Position numbers and translations under genes: made by a program
The notes under the pieces: model-generated
Told to the model about the DNA's origin: nothing
What the model saw: only the letters and a program-made list of their open reading frames with translations
Database searches by the model: none
Shown: positions 13,294 through 16,114 of the stretch, piece after piece
Numbering within the stretch: the stretch's first letter is position 1
How the letters are laid out: every line of letters starts with the position of its first letter
Source of the DNA: an uncultured Bacilli bacterium
GTDB lineage: Bacteria > Bacillota_I > Bacilli_A > RF39 > UBA660
Length of the DNA: 16,114 bases
Reading direction: 5' to 3'
Assembly: GCA_947631655.1 (NCBI GenBank)
Contig: CANRME010000016.1
Span: 1 to 16,114 of the forward strand

Positions 13294-13322
13294 TTGACAA
13301 ATGTATTATTTTAGTTTAGAAT
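13294..13322 (+). promoter_or_regulatory. Promoter of the SipW-type secreted protein operon
   Basis: Perfect TTGACA (13294-13299), 17 bases, TAGAAT (13317-13322, five of six). Only eight bases separate its -35 from the -35 of the divergent DUF308 promoter. The ribosome binding site (GGGAAG near 13339) is weak for such a strong promoter. Confidence 0.75.
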
Positions 13323-13348
13323 AGAAATAGTAAGGATAGGGAAGAAAA

Positions 13349-14239
13349 ATGGTAGATATAAGATTTAGATATAAAGTAGCATTATCGTGTATAGTCGTAA
13401 TGATGGTATTTGTAACTATGTCTGGTTTTTCTTACGCTTACTTTACGGCAGAGGTTACTGGTACAGGAAGAGATGTAACTGTAACTACTGAGGGAGTTAA
13501 TTTAACTTATACAGCCGGAGGAACTAATATTAATTTAACCAATGCTGTGCCTTTGGCAGATTCAGAAGGTTTAAAAAAGGATCCCTATACATTTAGTTTA
13601 AAAAATAATAATACTTATGGAGTTAGAGCTTATATATATGTTAGTGTAGATAAAAATTCAACTTTAGCTCCTGAAAATATAAGAGTTGCTTATGCCAAAT
13701 CAGGAGAATCAATTAGTGAAGCAACAACACCATTCGATTTAACGGAAAAAGATTCTCAAGTTGTTGATCAAAATGCCTTTTCTGCTTCTTATTTATTAGA
13801 TACAGTTGATATAGATTCAAATGGTTCTATGGAAAATTTCCAATTGTTATTATGGATTAAAGGTAGTTTAAATGAAATTATTACCTGTAATGGTGATGAA
13901 GGTGATGGAGAATCAATTTCTTGTGCACCAGATGAGAATTCAACAATGGGAAAAACATTCAATGCTATTGTAACAGTTAAAACAGAACCAAATAGAGATG
14001 CGACATCAACATCATCTGGGGAACCAGTTGCTTCACCAGCTGCGCAAGGGGCGATGAATGAACCAGAGATATTTGATAATCCTCAAGAAATTCAAAATAC
14101 ACAACCTGAAGTTACAACTCCTAGTGTAGAGGAAAATGGTACACCAGAAAATACAGTTCCTAATGGAGAACAAGAAGCATTACCGAATGAAAATGAGGTT
14201 CAAAATGGTGAAGGTATGGAAGGTCCTTCTGTAGAATAG
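13349..14239 (+). CDS. Secreted protein with SipW-type signal peptide and acidic tail (TasA/CalY-like)
   Basis: 296 residues. The N-terminus has a basic start, a hydrophobic helix (about 9-26) and GFSYAYFTAEVTGTGRDV, the SipW-cognate type of signal peptide found in TasA and camelysin-like matrix proteins, with cleavage expected after SYA (30). A beta-rich domain (about 31-212) follows, with FSLKNNNTYGVRAYIYVSVD resembling the core strands of that family, and one cysteine pair (180/192). Residues 213-296 are a low-complexity tail rich in Pro, Glu, Asn, Thr and Ser, acidic, without a sorting signal or membrane helix, so anchoring is not explained. It is cotranscribed with the small membrane protein five bases downstream. 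Fibre or matrix formation is an inference. Confidence 0.65.
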   Translation: MVDIRFRYKVALSCIVVMMVFVTMSGFSYAYFTAEVTGTGRDVTVTTEGVNLTYTAGGTNINLTNAVPLADSEGLKKDPYTFSLKNNNTYGVRAYIYVSVDKNSTLAPENIRVAYAKSGESISEATTPFDLTEKDSQVVDQNAFSASYLLDTVDIDSNGSMENFQLLLWIKGSLNEIITCNGDEGDGESISCAPDENSTMGKTFNAIVTVKTEPNRDATSTSSGEPVASPAAQGAMNEPEIFDNPQEIQNTQPEVTTPSVEENGTPENTVPNGEQEALPNENEVQNGEGMEGPSVE

Positions 14240-14244
14240 AAATT

Positions 14245-14565
14245 ATGAAAGAGACTTTTAGAAAATTTAAAAGTAGTATTAATGAAATAGCTAAATATTG
14301 TAGAGATAAAAATTTAAAAAGTTTAATTAATTTATTTTTAGAGATGATTTTAATTGTTTTAATTATTACTATATTTAAATTTCCATTTATTCTAATTAGA
14401 GATTTTGGGGTAGAATTTGTAACTTCGATGGCGATTCCTATTAATGGTATAGTATTAGGGTTATGGAATATATTTTGGGATTTATCTTATACTTTATTTG
14501 GTATATATGTATTTATGAGAATAATTGGAAAAAGATATGAAAATCTAAATAAAAAAATAAAATAA
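14245..14565 (+). CDS. Small membrane protein cotranscribed with the SipW-type protein
   Basis: 106 residues, not recognised. The N-terminal 25 residues are basic (MKETFRKFKSS, YCRDKNLKS), followed by two or three hydrophobic segments (about 27-50, 55-75, 78-93) and a basic end (KRYENLNKKIK), so both ends probably face the cytosol. The start lies five bases after the upstream stop without a good ribosome binding site, which suggests translational coupling. It is too short for the signal peptidase SipW and lacks its Ser and Lys/His motifs. A role in export or anchoring of the partner is possible on position alone. Confidence 0.7.
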   Translation: MKETFRKFKSSINEIAKYCRDKNLKSLINLFLEMILIVLIITIFKFPFILIRDFGVEFVTSMAIPINGIVLGLWNIFWDLSYTLFGIYVFMRIIGKRYENLNKKIK

Positions 14566-14587
14566 GGGTTGTAAAAATCCTTTTTTT
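14564..14587 (+). terminator. Terminator after the SipW-type operon
   Basis: AAGGGTT (14564-14570) pairs with AATCCTT (14576-14582, one G-U) around a five-base loop and is followed by T to 14587. It starts within the TAA stop of the small membrane protein. Confidence 0.65.
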
Positions 14588-14597
14588 GTTGTAGAAT
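14569..14597 (+). promoter_or_regulatory. Promoter of typA, embedded in the upstream terminator
   Basis: TTGTAA (14569-14574), 17 bases, TAGAAT (14592-14597). The -35 lies within the hairpin of the preceding terminator. A start near 14604 leaves about 27 bases of leader with GGGGAAG at 14619-14625. Confidence 0.5.
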
Positions 14598-14630
14598 TTT
14601 TAGAGTGCGTAAAGAAATGGGGAAGTTTAT

Positions 14631-16114
14631 ATGGATAAGATTATTAATATAGCAGTTGTTGCTCACGTTGATGCAGGGAAAAGTACTTTAGTTGATGCTT
14701 TACTTAATCAAAATGGCGTATTTAGAGAAAATGAAGTGGTAAATGACTGTGTAATGGATAGTAATGACCTAGAACGTGAAAGAGGAATTACTATTTATTC
14801 TAAAAACTGCGCTATAAGATACAAAGATTATAAAATAAATATTGTCGATACACCAGGTCATGCGGATTTCAGTAGTGAAGTTGAAAGAATAATGCGAACT
14901 GTTGATACGGTTATATTACTTGTTGATGCGGCGGAAGGACCTATGCCACAAACTAGATTTGTTCTTAAAAAAGCTTTAGAGCAAAATTTAAAACCAATAT
15001 TATTTATAAATAAAGTAGATAAAAAAGATGCTAGACCGGAAACAGTTGTTGATATGACTTTTGATTTGTTTATGGAGTTAAATGCTAATGATGAACAATT
15101 AGATTTTCCAATTGTATATGGAATAGCGAGGGAAGGGAAATCTTCTTTAACATTAGATAAAATGGAAGATAATATTGCACCTCTTTTAGATACTGTTTTA
15201 AAGCAAGTTAAACCATTCGAAGGAAATGAAAATGATAACTTACAATTACAAGTATCTCAATTAGATTATGATTCCTTTATTGGTAGACTTGGTATTGGTA
15301 GAATTACTAAAGGAATGATTAAAACTGGTGAAGTAGTAAGTCTTGCGAGAAATGATGGTAAGTTAGAAAGTTTTAGAATATCTAAGTTATTTGTTAATGA
15401 AGGAATAAAGAGAGTCGAAGTAGATAAAGCTTATTATGGAGATATAGTTATTGTAGCCGGGTGTGCCGATATTTCGATTGGAGATACAATATGTAGTAAA
15501 GATAAAATAGATGCCTTACCTCCAATTCAAATTGAAAGACCAACACTATCTATGAACTTTATGGTTAACTCTTCACCTTTTGCTGGTCAAAGTGGAAAAT
15601 TCTTAACAAGTCGTCATATTAAAGAAAGATTAGAAAAAGAACTTGAAACTAATGTTGGACTAGAAGTAGAAGAGTTACCTGGTACCGATGGCTTTAAAGT
15701 AAGTGGTAGAGGAGAACTTCACTTATCAATTCTTTTAGAAAATATGAGAAGAGAAGGTTATGAACTTTGTGTTTCTAAACCTGAAGTATTATTAGAAGAA
15801 ATTGATGGAGTTAAATGTGAACCTTTTGAAAAAGTAATTGTTAATACGCCAAGTGATTATGCTTCAACTATTATAGCTGATTTACAAGAAAGAAAAGCAA
15901 CTCTAGAAATGATGACAAATAGTAGTAGTGATGATGGTTATGTTCATTTAGAGTTTATGGCTCCGACTAGAGGATTAATTGGATACCGTAGTGCATTTAT
16001 TACAAATACTAAAGGCGAAGGAATTATGGTTAGAAGTTTTGATTCTTATAAACCTTATGTTGGTAATATAACGGAAAGAAAAAATGGGGTTTTAGTTTCA
16101 ATGGAAACTGGTAA
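14631..16114 (+). CDS. typA: Translational GTPase TypA/BipA, N-terminal 494 codons
   Basis: The frame is open from the ATG at 14631 to the window end; the family is about 610 residues, so the last fifth is missing. TypA binds the 70S ribosome and helps 50S assembly, mainly in cold or stress. GTPase motifs: G1 AHVDAGKST (11-19), G2 with the signature SNDLERERGITI (44-55), G3 DTPGH (73-77), G4 NKVD (127-130). Then come the EF-Tu-like domain II (about 205-290), the EF-G III-like region with GRGELHLSILLENMRREGYE, and the domain V-like region with LEFMAPTRGLIGYRS and the RKNGVLVSMETG start of the TypA-specific end. Two departures from the usual protein are AGKS for HGKT in G1 and YGIARE where the G5 SA motif is expected. 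GGGGAAG precedes the start. Confidence 0.93.
   Translation, partial: MDKIINIAVVAHVDAGKSTLVDALLNQNGVFRENEVVNDCVMDSNDLERERGITIYSKNCAIRYKDYKINIVDTPGHADFSSEVERIMRTVDTVILLVDAAEGPMPQTRFVLKKALEQNLKPILFINKVDKKDARPETVVDMTFDLFMELNANDEQLDFPIVYGIAREGKSSLTLDKMEDNIAPLLDTVLKQVKPFEGNENDNLQLQVSQLDYDSFIGRLGIGRITKGMIKTGEVVSLARNDGKLESFRISKLFVNEGIKRVEVDKAYYGDIVIVAGCADISIGDTICSKDKIDALPPIQIERPTLSMNFMVNSSPFAGQSGKFLTSRHIKERLEKELETNVGLEVEELPGTDGFKVSGRGELHLSILLENMRREGYELCVSKPEVLLEEIDGVKCEPFEKVIVNTPSDYASTIIADLQERKATLEMMTNSSSDDGYVHLEFMAPTRGLIGYRSAFITNTKGEGIMVRSFDSYKPYVGNITERKNGVLVSMETG

Noticed and set aside
1..16114. Genetic code 4 (TGA as Trp).
   Set aside because: All tryptophans are TGG and no reading frame contains or needs TGA readthrough, which would be unlikely in so AT-rich a genome using code 4.

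Overview
The window is a very AT-rich, gene-dense bacterial segment of 16 genes, two of them cut by the window edges. It has strong AGGAGG-type ribosome binding sites, consensus SigA promoters, short U-tailed terminators, a sortase and a wall-anchored Cna-B adhesin. This fits a low-GC Gram-positive (Bacillota), perhaps an uncultured gut lineage of Bacilli near the Mollicutes. That placement is inferred from composition and gene style, not from a marker search. Stop codons are TAA or TAG only, but tryptophan is always TGG, so the standard bacterial code applies. I see no rRNA, tRNA, CRISPR array, transposase or phage structural gene.

Layout: (1) 1-3596, plus strand: the end of a DUF84/YjjX-type nucleotide phosphatase, then a DUF6020 polytopic membrane protein, a polyprenyl-phosphate-type family 2 glycosyltransferase and a small two-helix membrane protein, probably a surface-glycan set. 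(2) 3741-7449: a 1068-residue thioester/Cna-B adhesin overlapping its own sortase, which starts at TTG. (3) 7506-9900, the accessory part: a secreted Cys-rich protein with a lectin/FGE-like C-terminus (minus), a divergent small XRE regulator (plus) sharing a palindromic operator with it, a very short RNA driven by a perfect consensus promoter, and convergent to it a stand-alone CdiA_C-like PD-(D/E)XK nuclease whose leader carries an intrinsic-terminator hairpin. (4) 9940-11831, minus: a TPR-containing family 2 glycosyltransferase and an SGNH/GDSL hydrolase, joined by a terminator that also holds the ribosome binding site of the downstream gene. (5) 11977-16114: a Bax-inhibitor-1 protein and a DUF308/HdeD protein (convergent, sharing one bidirectional terminator), a secreted protein with a SipW-type signal peptide cotranscribed with a small membrane protein, and the first 494 codons of the ribosome-associated GTPase TypA/BipA.

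The genes mostly serve the cell surface: glycan assembly, a covalently anchored adhesin, and secreted proteins in which cysteines come in pairs. The most unusual part is about 8.8-9.9 kb. There a small DNA-binding protein, a short structured RNA, a leader attenuator and a toxin-type nuclease lie together in about 1 kb between unrelated genes. It looks like a toxin-antitoxin or defence-like module, but no function is proven by the sequence.
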